A stretch of DNA of 64,000 nt from Epinephelus fuscoguttatus. Lineage: Eukaryota; Chordata; Actinopteri; Perciformes; Serranidae. The stretch spans positions 15,148,428-15,212,427 of the forward strand of contig NC_064759.1 in the NCBI RefSeq assembly GCF_011397635.1, in the 5' to 3' direction. A program made the translations under genes and the position numbers. Position 1 is the first letter of the stretch, and each line of letters begins with the position of its first letter. Of this stretch, positions 12,201 through 23,170 are shown one piece after another. Under the pieces are notes generated by a model. The model was not told the DNA's origin and made no database searches. It saw only the letters and a program-made list of their open reading frames with translations.

Positions 12201-12690
12201 ATCTCTGACATCAAAGAGCTGCTGGGGCCCCATGGGTCATTGGATGTCGCCTCTCTAACCTGCACAACAGCACAGCAAGTGACAAAGTGAAATTATCCTC
12301 CATCCAAGACTGTCCGTGGTAAGAAAAATTTGGGGCAATTTAATGGTCCACAGTGTTCTGAGTAGCAATGCAAACTCAATTACAACACAAGGAAGACAGG
12401 GAAAAACTAATGAACGGATAATATGATTAGATTATGTCGTATCATGTATAACCAGGGGAAAGAATGAGGAGATTGCTTCAAAGAAATATTAGATTATCAG
12501 CAGCTACGTTATGTCAGATGTGCTGCAGAGATACACGGGCGACATTTAAGCCGCGGACATATGGGGGATGTGGGTGTGAGAGGACAGCAGAAGAAGCCAG
12601 ATAAGCAGAAGGACACACAACCTTGATTTCAGCCTCTGAATAGTTGTGGACGATGTTCTTTACTTGTCGCCGTAGCGATGAGGTCGACAT
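1726..12690 (-). CDS. epn1: Epsin (epn1-like), whole coding span in 11 coding exons
   Basis: Endocytic adaptor of clathrin-coated pits. In the family the ENTH domain binds PI(4,5)P2 and bends membrane, UIMs bind ubiquitinated cargo, and the tail recruits AP-2, clathrin and EH-domain proteins. Coding exons (minus): 12622-12690, 12101-12259, 10612-10740, 10156-10276, 9845-10002, 9570-9641, 8000-8083, 6474-6756, 5670-5834, 5236-5478, 1726-2192. All junctions are GT-AG and keep one frame, giving about 649 residues, within the family range. Residues 1 to about 150 are ENTH, starting MSTSSLRRQVKNIVHNYSEA. UIMs are near 194-212, 218-235 and 242-258. Seven DPW motifs lie in 270-400, a clathrin box (LVDLD) near 455-460, and three NPF motifs follow, the last at the C-terminus (NPFLL). 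The SBK neighbour favours epn1 over epn2/epn3; this is inference from recalled human synteny. Confidence 0.9.
2636..3930. mobile_element. Non-autonomous hAT-like DNA transposon, 1295 bp
   Basis: Ends are imperfect inverted repeats: left tagggatataacgata, right (reverse) taggcatgtaatgata. Flanks are 8-base direct repeats gtaccatc (2628-2635) and gcaccatc (3931-3938), 7 of 8 matching, as expected for hAT target duplications. The interior has a GATA/GACA/GA microsatellite and no transposase. Confidence 0.7.
3171..3244. repeat. Compound microsatellite (GACA/GATA)n(GA)n
   Basis: Several gata/gaca units pass directly into a run of GA inside the hAT-like element. The apparent Ser/Leu-rich minus ORFs here are artefacts of the repeat. 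Confidence 0.95.
4268..4446 (+). mobile_element. tRNA-derived SINE
   Basis: A-box-like ggtggcttagtggacagagc, B-box-like cgggttcgactcc, then a pyrimidine-rich middle (cattctctccctctctcccc) and an A-rich tail (gccaaaaaatatc). Related A-rich sequence lies before it (ggcaaaaatac), compatible with a target duplication. Confidence 0.75.
5236..5478 (-). CDS. epn1: epn1 clathrin-box exon (residues 414-494)
   Basis: 243 bases, phase 1 to phase 1. Contains RKTPESFLGPNAALVDLDSL, conserved in epsins, with the LVDLD clathrin box, then a Pro/Lys linker and an NPF motif (HNPFLQ). Mammalian epsin 1 has a DEFSDFD-type acidic motif before this block; it is not seen here. Confidence 0.93.
5670..5834 (-). CDS. 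epn1: epn1 second DPW exon (residues 359-413)
   Basis: 165 bases, phase 1 to phase 1. Two DPW motifs and a degenerate DIW. Ends in a Gly/Thr/Asn-rich stretch (AKHTNGT). Donor gtacat. Confidence 0.9.
5835..6473 (-). other. epn1 intron, no internal feature seen
   Basis: Between the two DPW exons. GT-AG bounded. No repeat or RNA recognised. Confidence 0.7.
6474..6756 (-). CDS. epn1: epn1 DPW-rich exon (residues 265-358)
   Basis: 283 bases, ends in phase 1. It opens GSLMELSAVDPWGAA, with a degenerate form of the first epsin clathrin box (LMDLADV in mammals), and holds five DPW motifs plus one GPW in Pro/Ala/Ser-rich sequence. DPW motifs bind the AP-2 alpha ear. GC-rich codon use makes a long antisense reading frame here, which is a shadow. 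Confidence 0.92.
6757..7999 (-). other. epn1 intron, no internal feature seen
   Basis: Ordinary AT-rich intronic sequence without recognised repeats. Confidence 0.7.
8000..8083 (-). CDS. epn1: epn1 exon with third UIM (residues 237-264)
   Basis: 84 bases, 28 codons, phase 0. Encodes EERLRRGDDLRLQMAIEESK, the strongly conserved UIM of epsins 1 and 2, then REKTKPEE. Donor gtatgt; the acceptor ends ..tggcag. Confidence 0.95.
8084..9569 (-). other. epn1 intron, no internal feature seen
   Basis: No exon-like or repeat signal recognised apart from short A runs. Confidence 0.65.
9570..9641 (-). CDS. epn1: epn1 short exon with second, divergent UIM (residues 213-236)
   Basis: 72 bases, 24 codons, phase 0, flanked by ..cccccag and gtcagg. 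The peptide EDAELRYAITLSKEMQQK keeps the UIM core (hydrophobic-x-x-Ala-hydrophobic-x-x-Ser) but is far from the usual QLQLALSLSREEH. Being a multiple of three, it could be skipped without a frame change. Confidence 0.82.
9845..10002 (-). CDS. epn1: epn1 exon with first UIM (residues 160-212)
   Basis: 158 bases. A Ser/Gly/Pro-rich linker is followed by EQAWPQSSGEEDLQLQLALA and then MSKEEAEQ. This is almost identical to UIM1 of mammalian epsin 1 as I recall it, and is the best single argument for epn1. Acceptor ..gctgcag, donor gtaaca. Confidence 0.93.
10156..10276 (-). CDS. epn1: epn1 exon (residues 120-159), end of ENTH and charged linker
   Basis: 121 bases, ends in phase 1. Starts GVNVREKAKQLVTLLKDEER and continues with a charged helix (LREERIHALKTKEK). 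Acceptor ..ttttccag, donor gtgaga. Confidence 0.93.
10612..10740 (-). CDS. epn1: epn1 ENTH exon (residues 77-119)
   Basis: 129 bases, 43 codons, phase 0. Encodes AMTLMEYLIKTGSERVAQQC and the following conserved helix ending DRDGKDQ. Acceptor ..tttccag, donor gtacac. Confidence 0.95.
10741..12100 (-). other. epn1 intron, no internal feature seen
   Basis: AT-rich. The plus-strand ORFs are short and lack family resemblance. Confidence 0.65.
12101..12259 (-). CDS. epn1: epn1 ENTH exon (residues 24-76)
   Basis: 159 bases, 53 codons, phase 0 at both ends. It contains the family-typical REATSNDPWGPSS and NDHGKNWRHVYK segments. Acceptor ..tgtgcag, donor gtttgt. The first intronic bases after the donor are GT-rich. 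Confidence 0.95.
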
Positions 12691-12723
12691 GGCAACGGTC
12701 TGGCCGTCGAGTTCTGTTGCAAT
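12622..12723 (-). CDS. epn1: epn1 exon with start codon (residues 1-23)
   Basis: Acceptor ..ctgttcag precedes 12723. 33 bases of 5' UTR lead to the ATG at 12690-12688 (context gttgccATGT). The exon encodes the N-terminal amphipathic helix of ENTH and ends in phase 0 at a gttgtg donor. The start is chosen because the peptide matches the conserved epsin N-terminus exactly where the family begins. Confidence 0.92.
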
Positions 12724-15700
12724 CTGAACAGCAGACGGAGAAGAAGGGTTGTAGAATAAAGTTAATACAAAACAAACAGCGACAGGGCAAAGAACATTAT
12801 TTAAAATGAAATGTAAGACAAAAATACTTCATTAAAAGAGTTATTACTGATAAAAAAAAAAAAAAAAAGAGTGCACGAAGATGAAGAGTTAAACGGACTG
12901 GAGCAGATGTATGCAAGCACAAGAGTCTGGATGAAAGAGTGAGGGACCTTGAGAGGAACAATCGGAATGTGAAAGATGGTGTCTATACCAGAGATCATTC
13001 TGAAATCACGTGACTACTGGCATCAACAGAGGAAGAGAAACAGCGTCATGCACACCTGTTACACAAGAATGATGCAGAATAAGGGTCTCTCCTCTTGGTA
13101 TCTTTTTCGTGTGTTCTGGCTCGTGAGCCACTCATTCACGGAGTGCTATGTCTCAGTTTGTCTGTTTCTTCCCGTGGCAACATTGGGTCCCAAAACCTCG
13201 AGCGTGGGGAGATGAAAACTACAGAGCAAGATTGAGATTAACGTTAAAAAATAACCCATAGTCACTGAAAGATTACTACTAAATCACAACAAAGAAATAA
13301 GGACAAGTTAAAACTTTATGCTGGGTTACAAAGCAGATATTCAGCAACAAATCACAGGACTTGCTGCTGATCCACACATGGCTAATATTTAGATTTAACA
13401 TAATAGTTAAAGACTTCATCTTACTTATAAAAGTCGGGTCTTGAAGTCCTTTTTATTCTCTTAACAATAGCAGATAGTATAAAGAGACTATTGCTGAGCC
13501 ACTAACACACAGAATGGTAAAAAAAAAAACAAAACGTGTTGTTCCTCGTACTCGTAAAATCAGTTGTCAAATCTAAATAGTAGCATTAGGTATAAGTCAC
13601 ATTATCTGAGTTGAAAGGAGCTGCACGTGTTAGGAGTAACACATGTGGTTCACATGTTCAAGTACACATTTCAAACTTGTGATTCATTCATGGTTCAGTC
13701 AATAATTACTTTCACGTTTGAAAATCATTCAGGCAACCTCTATCTTTCCATCAGGGTCAAGCTATGCAACAGCAGCATTAAATAAATATTGGATTTCTGC
13801 ACAGAAACTGAATTTTGAACTCTGCGGCCTGCTACACAACAACATGTGTCCATTTAATTTCATGTAATAATATTTCTTATCATCAGATTGATAACACCAT
13901 GAGCTGTTATCTTAATCTCATTACCAGGCAGTAACATCAAGTGGAATAAGAGTTTACAGGAATGGAAAGACAGACACCATATAAGAGCGTAGAAAGACGT
14001 GTAAAACTAATGACTTTTTAATTTAAGAGATGAGCCAAGAGTACGCAAATCTGAACTTGATAAGACACTATGTGCAGGGGCATCTCAGAACATACAGCTG
14101 TCAAGCCTCGAAGTGAAACACAGTGTTTTACTCCTGTCAGCTATTAACAAGAGGTGAAGTGTAGGGTGAGCAAGTTATCAGCACAAACTGGATGACTGAC
14201 AAGCGGAGACACTGTCTGTTGAAATAAGTGGTTGTTTCTGTTGTGCCACACTGGTAGCTGGGTCTGCGTTTGACAGCAGCATCACAGACCCATCCATTTT
14301 GCTGCTGCTGGTGGTGTAATGGCATGCGGAGAATGATTTCGTGGCACAATATCGGATCCCTCGGTACCTACTGAACATTGTTTGTATTTGATTGCTTACA
14401 CAGCAGGCTGAAACACTGTTGCTGACCAGATGTATCCTTTCACCGCCACTATCTGCATTTTCTCACCAAATACACGTCATCTCAGCCCGTTACAAAACAA
14501 CATGACAAACAAAAAGCTTTCTGAAAGTGGTTTTAGAAGTACCTAACTCACCTCCAGACATCACTTTGTTGTCAGTCCATTTAAAAGTTCTCGATGAAAG
14601 TTTAAGAGCAAGCCTTAACCCTAACCTTTCCCGTACAATAATAAAAGACACCCAGTCATTATCCAGTTATTCGTCTGCCTCTTCATAAGGCTGTGCTATA
14701 ATTATGTTATTGCTTGAGTTTGGACATGTTCTTCTCTTTAGATGCACTTAATGGAAAGAGAAGAAGTTTGAGCAAGCTCAGCAAAGGGCATTTAAGATCA
14801 TCTTCAAACGCAGTGTTTGGCCACTCCCTCAGCTGCAATCTCTTAAAGACTAAAGGGAGGAAGACACTTTTTTTGCGCCAAAGAAGATGACAAATTCATC
14901 CCACCCACTGCATGAATATTACCTCTGACCAGGCAAATGAGCACTGAAACGAGAAACAGTGCTGCTCCCTCCATTCTCGCAGACCTTTCTGCAGACTGCA
15001 CTCAGACTCAATGGTGACAGGGAGGTACACAGACTCACCTGGGTTTACTGTTTTTTTTGTTTGTTTGTTATAAGCAGTTTGTTATAAGCAATGTAAAGAA
15101 TACTGGCACGCTCCATGCCTGTGGACTGTTTCCCACACTCACAGTTAAATAAACTGGTTTATTAACAAGAGTAACACATTTTAGCAGTTATATGAATTCA
15201 AACATGACTTTTTGTTCAGGTTTTCTTTGGCAAACCAGTGACATGACAGATATGCTCTTCCAAAACACCACTTTTTAAAGTGTTCGTATAGGCCTGACAC
15301 AAATGTATGTCAGTGTTTAGATTTGTAGGTCAGACAAATACGAGACCATGTTACATAAAGGTACATAAGGCAACTATTGCAAAAGCCAGCTCAGGGACTC
15401 CTGAAGCTTTGTACCAAAGTTCAGACACGCTAACTGATCTGTGATAAGGGACATAACATGCCCTTGGTATCTCTGGTTGTCATACATTTCTCCACAATCT
15501 ATACCACTTTGAGAAAATGTAATTTACTACATTTAATTTCTGCTGTTCTGAAGCATTGAGGGACAGAAAACATAATCACTTTATGGTCTACTATGCCGTA
15601 CTTATCTCAACACACAGCTAGCCATGCAAAGCTAAACACTGAATGTTAACGACCTGTTGTAGATAAGTGATTGAGGACCAAAAAATCCCAGTTACACCTA

Positions 15701-16129
15701 TGTTATAAATGTAACGTAAGCTTTGCATTAGCAACAGGGTGAAGAGTTGGCATTAAACCTAAGCTATTATTGCAGTGTAGAACTCACACCCTCGACACAA
15801 CCTGTTGAAACTTCTCCCCTCTGAAAGGTACGACAGAACAACGTATGCCAAAACAATCAGACACTAAAACAGTTTCTTTCCGCAGGCAGTCACTATGATG
15901 AACCGGTAACATTAGTCATGCAGTGTCAATAACTTTGTGGTATTTTTATAGCTTATAGACACCGTTTTTTAACATGCAAATATCAACGTCAATATGAGTA
16001 TAAGCAGGCTGTGGGCTACATACTGCCAAATCCAACTACCTCATGTATGTAAAGCAACCTGTTATAATAATAAATTTTATTCCAGCACCCTTTGCACTCC
16101 ATGCCACTGCATAACTGTCTTCTATTCAA

Positions 16130-16592
16130 GAAGGAGAAGATGACGACTTACTTTAATAATCCCAGAGGGGAAATTTACTCACACAAACACTACCTATACA
16201 CCTGCATTTAATGGAGAGATGTGTCAGATCGAGGGGGCTGCTCATGGACAGGCACCTGAGCAGTTGGGGGTTCTGTGCAGGGGTGGAAAAGAACTCTCTT
16301 GTCCACCTGCCACTGTGACTGGTGGATTCCAAAATCTACCAGCCACTCAACGGATTACTGTGTTTTTTTGGCTGGTAAGTGAAGCTAATCTGGCAGTCAC
16401 ATGTATACTTTACCAACATTTGGCTGGTGTGTCTGGTGCTAATTTCCAACCCTGGTTCTGTGCCTTGCTCAAAAGGACAAGAGCATGAACTGGTAACTCT
16501 TCAGCTACCAGTCCACACTCCATACAGGGTCTTGAACAGAAGACCTTCTGGTTCTCAAGTCAAGTCCCTATACTGAGCTACTGCCACCCTTA
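16130..16592 (-). mobile_element. tRNA-derived SINE (AFC-like), minus strand
   Basis: On minus it begins gggtggcagtagctcagtat (A box) and continues to gttcaagaccc (B box), then a body ending ccctctgggattattaaagt near 16150. This fits the common fish SINE that ends in an 'aatcccagaggggaaatt'-type tail read on plus. The middle (16285-16455) has extra 'ggctggt' sequence, possibly a separate insertion. Confidence 0.65.
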
Positions 16593-16612
16593 AATCTAAA
16601 AATAATATGATG

Positions 16613-16629
16613 TTGTAGTAGTAGTAGTA

Positions 16630-16662
<33 letters not shown>
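16613..16662. repeat. (TAG)n(TAA)n microsatellite
   Basis: Tandem tag units grade into taa units directly before the next SINE. Confidence 0.95.
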
Positions 16663-16663
16663 G

Positions 16664-16980
16664 GGCAGCACAGTGGTGCAGTTGCTAACATTGCTGCCTC
16701 ACAACAAAAAGGTTCCTGGTTCAAACCCTGGGTGGGGGGAGCCCTTCTGTGAGGAGTTTGCATGAGAGAAAACCCACGCTGACATCCTGTGTCAGCGTGG
16801 GTTTTCTCTCAGGTACTCCGGCTTCCTCCCACAGTCTAAAGACATTCAGGTTAATTGGTGACTCTAAATTGTTCATAGGTGTGAATGTGAGTGTAAATGG
16901 TTGTCTGTCTCTATGTGTCAGCCCTGCATTAGTCTGGCGACCTGTCCAGGGTGTACCCTGCCTCTTGCCCACAAAGTAAA
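16664..16980 (+). mobile_element. tRNA-type fish SINE with internal hairpin
   Basis: Head gggcagcacagtggtgcagt, B-box-like ggttcaaaccctg, body cttcctcccacagtc, and tail gtctggcgacctgtccaggg. Same family as the split copy at 2365-4230. Part of the body (16763-16811) is replaced by a perfect inverted copy of itself. Confidence 0.8.
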
Positions 16981-17001
16981 TTTTGTTATATATGTTATGT
17001 A

Positions 17002-17006
<5 letters not shown>

Positions 17007-17036
<30 letters not shown>
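17007..17036. repeat. (TA)n microsatellite
   Basis: Uninterrupted alternating TA run. Confidence 0.95.
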
Positions 17037-17039
<3 letters not shown>

Positions 17040-18430
17040 TATCAAGTCATGGTAGTGCGATGTTTTTGTTTATCTTGTTCAGCTTTGTTGTCCTTGCTTT
17101 TAGCTGTTATGTTTGTTTCTGTGCGAGTACAAAAAACTCAAGAGTCAAATTCCTAGTATGTGTTAGGGGTAGGCAATATGAAGAAAATCAAAAATCTATA
17201 TATTTTGAACAAACACCTTGATGTCCATATTGTGAATATACTGTAGGTTTGCCTGATGTTGCTTTAACAAAACATTTACACAATAAGATTTTTGATAAGT
17301 AATGGTCTGTAATGTGGATATAAAGACTAAGTGAGTAAAGGCAAATAACAGTAAAGCTACAACAGTCTGGGAAGCTCAGTAAAGTATATCACTTTACTGT
17401 AATGCAGTCTTTAAAACCAGGAGAAGACAAGACAGTATCTAGTCTAATATCACACTATCAATCTAATATTGATATCCTGCCCAGCCCTATTATATTTACA
17501 CATTTACTTTGCCTATAAAAGCTGATACCAGATTTAACGTATTCCTTCTATCAACTGCATGCAGTTAACGTTGCACACCACAACGAAGAAGTTACCCACA
17601 CCCTGTTAGCTGGCACACAGATAACGTTAACGAACCGCTGCCCATCCAAATGCAGCTTTCCCTGTCACACCTACCAAGTTAGCTAGCTAACGCTGTGTCA
17701 ACTGACGTTATGCTAGCTAACCAGCAACTGTTAACTTACGCTGGGTGTTTGACACAGCGCAGAGTCTAGACTCAGAGTTAATGGTTACCCTCACATTAAC
17801 GTTATACAACAGTGTTACCAGGTGCATCGTCAAACCAGCATATGTGTGCCACATAGACTGTGTGCGAAAGACAAGTTTGCGAGCAACTACTACAGCTAAT
17901 TAGCCAACAAACGCTAGCTGTCACCTAGCACTGTTAGCTTACATTAGCCACTTAGCAGGCAAACTCTCCCATTCTCACCTAAGCTAGTCGAAACAGTTGG
18001 CTAGCACTTTGACACCAGGGTTTGGGTAAAGTCTGGGTAAAGTATAAACAGGGGTACAGAAAGGTGTAGCTAGGCATGAATTAGCAGGCAAAGTAACGTC
18101 AAATTAAAGGTGGTGTTCTGTCTCAACACTGAAACAAACCAGTCCAGACACGGACGTTAAGGTTACCTGTCAGTTTGACTGATAAAAGAAATCACTTGCT
18201 GCTCTGTTGCTGCTGCTGCTAGGAAAGATTAGCCTGCTAGCAAGGTAGCAGTTAGCTAGCTAGCTCCTGCCAGTTAGTTCGCAACAGGACTGCTGGACTG
18301 TACAGGCTTTAACAAGGACACGTCCTGCTTCAGGACAGTGTTGAACCCACGAGTTTAAACCACAAGCCAAAAATGTCAAGAAATAAAGACAACACAGCAC
18401 AGTAAAAATTGAAATCAAGTGTGTACTGAC

Positions 18431-18500
18431 CCTGTTGTAGCTTGAATGTACGAGGAGATGGCCGAATTTCCGCTTCCGTTCTCGACTACAGGAAAGACCG
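18431..18500 (-). other. epn1: Probable non-coding first exon and start region of epn1
   Basis: On the minus strand a good donor (gtcagt, 18425-18430) follows a GC-richer stretch holding two GGAA cores in purine-rich context (around 18470-18480), like ETS sites in housekeeping promoters. The first coding exon has 33 bases of 5' UTR right after its acceptor, so at least one upstream non-coding exon must exist. This is the best candidate seen; its 5' end is not defined by the sequence. Confidence 0.5.
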
Positions 18501-18943
18501 CACCCCCTGTAGCTTTGTTTTCCTGGGATGGTAGTAGAAGACTCATGAATTATTAATTGACTTTTTAACAGCCTGAATTAAAGTCCCAAATGAGCAAAAC
18601 AAAGTGAAACGACGTTTTGTTATTGTTTAAGCCCTTCAAAAGGAGACAGGAACCTGACTTTTAATTGATTGTCTGGCCTAATTTCCTTTTTATTCAAATA
18701 CCACCCACGCACTGTGGAGGGGAAAGAAATCACATCCTCTTTCATCAACATGTGAAGCTATTTCCTTTTTTGTAGACCGAACATTTTAAACAGCATGTAT
18801 ACTTACATACAGGCCCATCAGATGTAAAGTAAAGCATTGATTGGGCTCATACAGCCGCGTGGAAAGCAGGGAGGACAGTTATACAGAGGGTGATCAACAG
18901 ATAACTTAGAGCCTACTTTATTCTTTAAACCAAAACTGAAACT

Positions 18944-20131
18944 AGGGTGAAGTCAGGTAGTCTAAATGGGGACAGTCTATGGTAGATTACCAAGAAAACC
19001 CCCTAAAATTCTGAAGACTACAAGTGTTACCATTACACTTCTTATGTATCTCTGCTACATCTCTATAAAAAATGTGTTGCCAAGCAAAATACTTAAGAAA
19101 CTTTCAGTCATGGACCCAAGTTCAGGTCATGTTCAGGTAAAATGGGACAGCTTGTACCCTGAAGTGAAATGGGACAGTCATGTTTGTGCTTTAAATAGTT
19201 AAATCCATTCATCAATTCAGTCAGTAATTCATTAACTAATTAATGCAACCTATATTCATTAAAAAAGATCATCCAACTGTTCTGCCATACCTTGCCTGTT
19301 CTTTTACTACCCATCTGTACAGGTGTGTGTGCTTGTGTGTGCAACAATGATTTTTTATTTTTATTCTATTTAACCTTTATTTAACCAGAAAGTCCCACTG
19401 AGATTGTAAATCCCTTGTACAAGAGAGACCTGGCCAAGACAGCAGCCAATCAGAACACATTTAAAATGCAACAAATACAACATATAATACAAAAATCCAC
19501 AATAAAACAACAACTATTCAAACATAGTGACCTCTCAAGAAAAAACAAGCACATGTCTCTATCACCACATTCTTTATGATGCCCTTAAATTCATGGATGG
19601 ATGTAAGTGTTTCTAATTTAGATCTTTTTGGAGATTGTTCCATGTTCAAGGTGCATAGTTGTCTGTTAAAACCAAGGGTACATTGAAAACCAATGGTACC
19701 ACTGCAGGTGTCTGCACATGGTCATGTTTTTAATCAACAAAAAAAAAAATACTAAAAAAGTCTGTAATATTACAGGGTGGTGCACAATAGCATAGGTCAT
19801 GATTGTATGGTACCTTGTAGCCTAAAATGTGCTGGTTTCACTTGAGAAAAACATCCAATTTTAGCTTCATTCTTTTGTCCCATTTTACCTAGGCGCATGA
19901 CATACTCACTCAAAACCATTTCCCATGAAAAGTAAAGTGTATTGTGAAATTATTTTGATTATAAGTCAAACATCCTACAGCCATTTTTGTTAAGGGCCTC
20001 CCCTGATTGTTTTAGCTGCAGCTCTCTTATTTCAAAGCAGAACAGAGAATCAACATGCCACATGGTGTCCCTGCAAGTGCCCACACTATTTCTCTCAGAC
20101 CAAAATATATCTATATCTATATATATATCTA

Positions 20132-20162
<31 letters not shown>

Positions 20163-20234
20163 ATATATATATATATATATATGTAAAACATTGTCCCATT
20201 TTACCTGATACCCCAAACTACCCAACTTCACCCT
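18944..20234. mobile_element. DNA element with inverted ends, about 1.3 kb
   Basis: Left end agggtgaagtcaggtagtct; the right end reads in reverse agggtgaagttgggtagttt. Inside each end comes a gtcccattttacct-type word in opposite orientation. No transposase seen. The middle contains an older fragment (19346-19700) starting tttatttaaccagaaagtcc, a frequent fish repeat I cannot name. Confidence 0.6.
20104..20182. repeat. (TATC)n/(TA)n microsatellite
   Basis: Compound tatc and ta tract within the right part of the element above. Confidence 0.95.
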
Positions 20235-20739
20235 GTTTGCACTGCACTGTAATTTTCATTAATCAAGTATTTTTATTGATTTTAATTGTACTGCAACTTT
20301 ATTAAACTTCATTTTAAATCAGTTAAATAATCTTGTTATCTTTGCTCCTCTTTTAACGGGGATTTTTTAAATTGTAAATCATTTAGAATTAATTTTACCT
20401 TTTATATCTTTTTTATGTTTTATTTTTTATTGCTCGTTAAGCACTTTGAATCGCTCTGGTGTATGAAATGTGCTATACAAATAAAGCTACCTTGCCTATT
20501 TGTGTCTTAATGAATTCTTTATTGACTACAAATTGTAATTATATTAACAGTCAACAAACTGGCCTTTCCCAATTTCTGGTTTAAAGGACATAACCCAGTG
20601 CATGTGGTTCATTATGACGTAGCTGTTTTACCTAAACTCTGTGGGGATATTATCACCATCATTCTCACCACCAATACATTCATGACCAATGTGAAAATAT
20701 GTGCAGGTCATATGAATGCTGTCATATGTAGTTTATGCT

Positions 20740-21293
20740 TTAAAGGAATGCTTCACCCACAAAATGACCATGTGTAAATCAGTAAGTCGTGCCATGTAAC
20801 CTTGAATTTGTGAAGAAAACTTTTCTTACATGCCTCCACAGAAGAAGGCGAACATATTAATTTATGGATTGATTGTGGACCATGTTTAACAACAGCAAAC
20901 TGTATCAAGACATCACTTCATGAACTCTCACACGACTTGTGCTGATAATTCAAGTCTCTTTTATCCAGTCGTATTCTGCGTACTTTCCAAACCCATGCAC
21001 TTTTGCAAGAACTCATGATATGCTCTCTTTCAAGCCAATTTTTTTTTTTTTTGTGAAATTGTTTTTTGGGAAGTATTCAGCATACAACTAAATAAATAAG
21101 GCTTGGATAATACTGCTCAAGTTTCTGAGTTTCTAAATGGATTTTTTGATATAGTTTGCTGTTCTTGAACATGGTCCCAAATCAATCAGTAAATCAATAT
21201 GTTCACCATTTTCCATGGAGGCATGCAAGAAAAACTAGAACAAGTTTTCTTCACAAGTTCAAGGCAAGGTTTTGTGGGTAAAGTATTCCTTTA
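20740..21293. mobile_element. Foldback/MITE family A, copy 1
   Basis: Begins ttaaaggaatgcttcaccca and ends with the reverse (gggtaaagtattccttta). Inverted similarity goes further inward: a 'tgaagaaaacttttcttaca' block on the left and 'caagttttcttcacaagttc' on the right. Non-coding. Other copies are at 30282-31818, 33432-33605 and 53218-53517. Confidence 0.7.
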
Positions 21294-22225
21294 GTTGTCC
21301 TTAGAAAGTAAGAGTGATCAGCTATATCAGATCAGATTTAAAGTCATCCTCACCCACACAGAGCTTCTCTTATTCATGTCTGCAATTCAAGCAGAGGAGC
21401 TGGAAGTTACGTAATCTGAATCAGTTTTCTTTTTGCACAAATAGTCCTAAACACATTACATTTACTTCCCTAGACTCTCCTTATGACTGCTTATCAAACA
21501 AAAGTCTCCTTGTTGGAGCCTCAGTGGGGAGACACATGAGCCGGCTGCTGATTGATTCTCCTCAGTGGTTTGAAACTATAATCTGCAACAGGCCACATCA
21601 TGTCGAGAGCAGCATGTACTTCACCTCTAATTTCAAGCTTACAGCACCTTAATCAAGACTGACCTAGAAATGCAAAATCCCTCCCTGAGCTTCATTAATA
21701 AGTCATGTAATGTAATGCACAATACTGTGTGTGGTTTATCCACAGTGATGTAATGGCACACTTTGTCCACACAGAGGCATCATTGAACTAACTGTGGCAT
21801 CAAGTGATACCAGAGCAGCTCACCTCAGAGCCGCCTGTCACTGGATCCATAAATATTACATGTTAAGCCTGATAGATCAGAACAACACAGGAACAGCTGG
21901 GGTGCATGTGTGGTACAAGTCCCCCTTTTATCTTCCATCTCTTTATCCTTTTATCTTCACCTTCTCTCCAGGGAGGAGGGGACTGAAAGAAATACTGCAG
22001 CATGACTCAAGCAAACTGTACAACTGTGATGCGCTGTCAAACTGCTTTGGAAACAGTAATCTCATGAAGACAAACAAATGCGGGCGATTAGGCCAAGCAT
22101 AAAAGCTATTTCGACACGTGTTGTTCCACTGTTATGTCACAGAGAAACTTTATACAGCGTTGCCTTTATGCTCACTGGCCCTGCTGTGTTAGAACAGAGT
22201 TTGTCATTCATTTAAGAGCACAACA

Positions 22226-23170
22226 TTGATGTTTTGCTGTGTATGTATGAAATCTAAAACTCAGAGTAAATCAATACATGTCTGTTATCAGTTTGTGAAT
22301 GGAAGAGACATTTATTAGTTTGCCCTTAACTCTGATGCACATATCAGCAAAACAGAATGATTTTCAAATGATTGAATGGATGAGTAGACCCTCAGGCAAC
22401 AAGAACATGCAAAACAAAAACAAAGAGACACAAAACAACCACAAGGAGACATAAAATGACACAAAACAGCCAAAACACAGGGACAATCACCTCAGAGAGA
22501 TACAAAATTACCTCAGCAAGACACAAAGTTACCTCAAAGACACCCAAATGGCTACAAAAAGACACTAAGCAACCACAAAGATGCAAAAAATGACCCCACA
22601 GTGATGCAAAACAACCAAAAACATCATATAATTACTCCACCAAGACACCACCTTACCTCAGAAGGATGCAAAATGACCTAAAAGAGACCCAAAAGACTAC
22701 AGAGACACAAAACAACCACGTGGAGACATAAAACAACCAAAAGGAGACACAAAATGACCACAAAGAGACATAAAACAACTACAAAGACACACAAAATGAC
22801 CACACAGTGATGCATAACAACCAAAAACATCATAAAGTTACTCCACAGAGACACAACCTTACCTCAGAAAGACACAAAATGACCTAAAGGAGACCCAAAA
22901 GACTACAAAAAGACACAAAACAACCAAAAGAAGACACAAAATGACCACAAAGAGACATAAAACAACTACAAAGAGACACAAAACAACCAAAAGGAGACAC
23001 AAATTTGATGTTTTGTAGTGTAATATCAAATCTGAAACTCAAAATAAATCAAGACATGTCTGTTATCAGTTTGTGGATGGAAGAGACATTTATTGGCTTG
23101 CCCTAAATCTTGATGCACATATTAAATACACAGTAATTCCCAGATGAACAAGTGGAAGAGTAGACCCTCT
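22226..23170. repeat. Direct repeats of about 168 bp flanking a minisatellite
   Basis: 22226-22393 and 23004-23170 are diverged copies of one sequence in the same orientation, sharing words such as acatgtctgttatcagtttg and ggaagagacatttatt. The interval between them is filled by an A/C/G-rich, T-poor array. This looks like a tandem duplication whose middle became or carried the array. Confidence 0.8.
22400..23003. repeat. Minisatellite, about 20-22 bp units (array 1)
   Basis: Irregular tandem units such as acaaaatgaccacaaagaga and acaaaacaaccaaaaggaga. Strong strand bias (plus strand poor in T). Hydrophobic ORFs on minus come from the repeat. Same unit family as arrays at 26640-27640 and 42350-42500. 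Confidence 0.9.

Larger units (their letters stand above)
12724..18430 (-). other. epn1 first intron
   Basis: 5.7 kb between the non-coding first exon and the start-codon exon. Holds two SINEs and a microsatellite near 16.1-17.0 kb. The part next to exon 1 (17.5-18.3 kb) is rich in gctagc/gttagc-type words. No other gene seen. Confidence 0.6.

Noticed and set aside
22400-23003. CRISPR-like array of short repeats
   Set aside because: Units are contiguous, variable and without spacers, and the genome is vertebrate.
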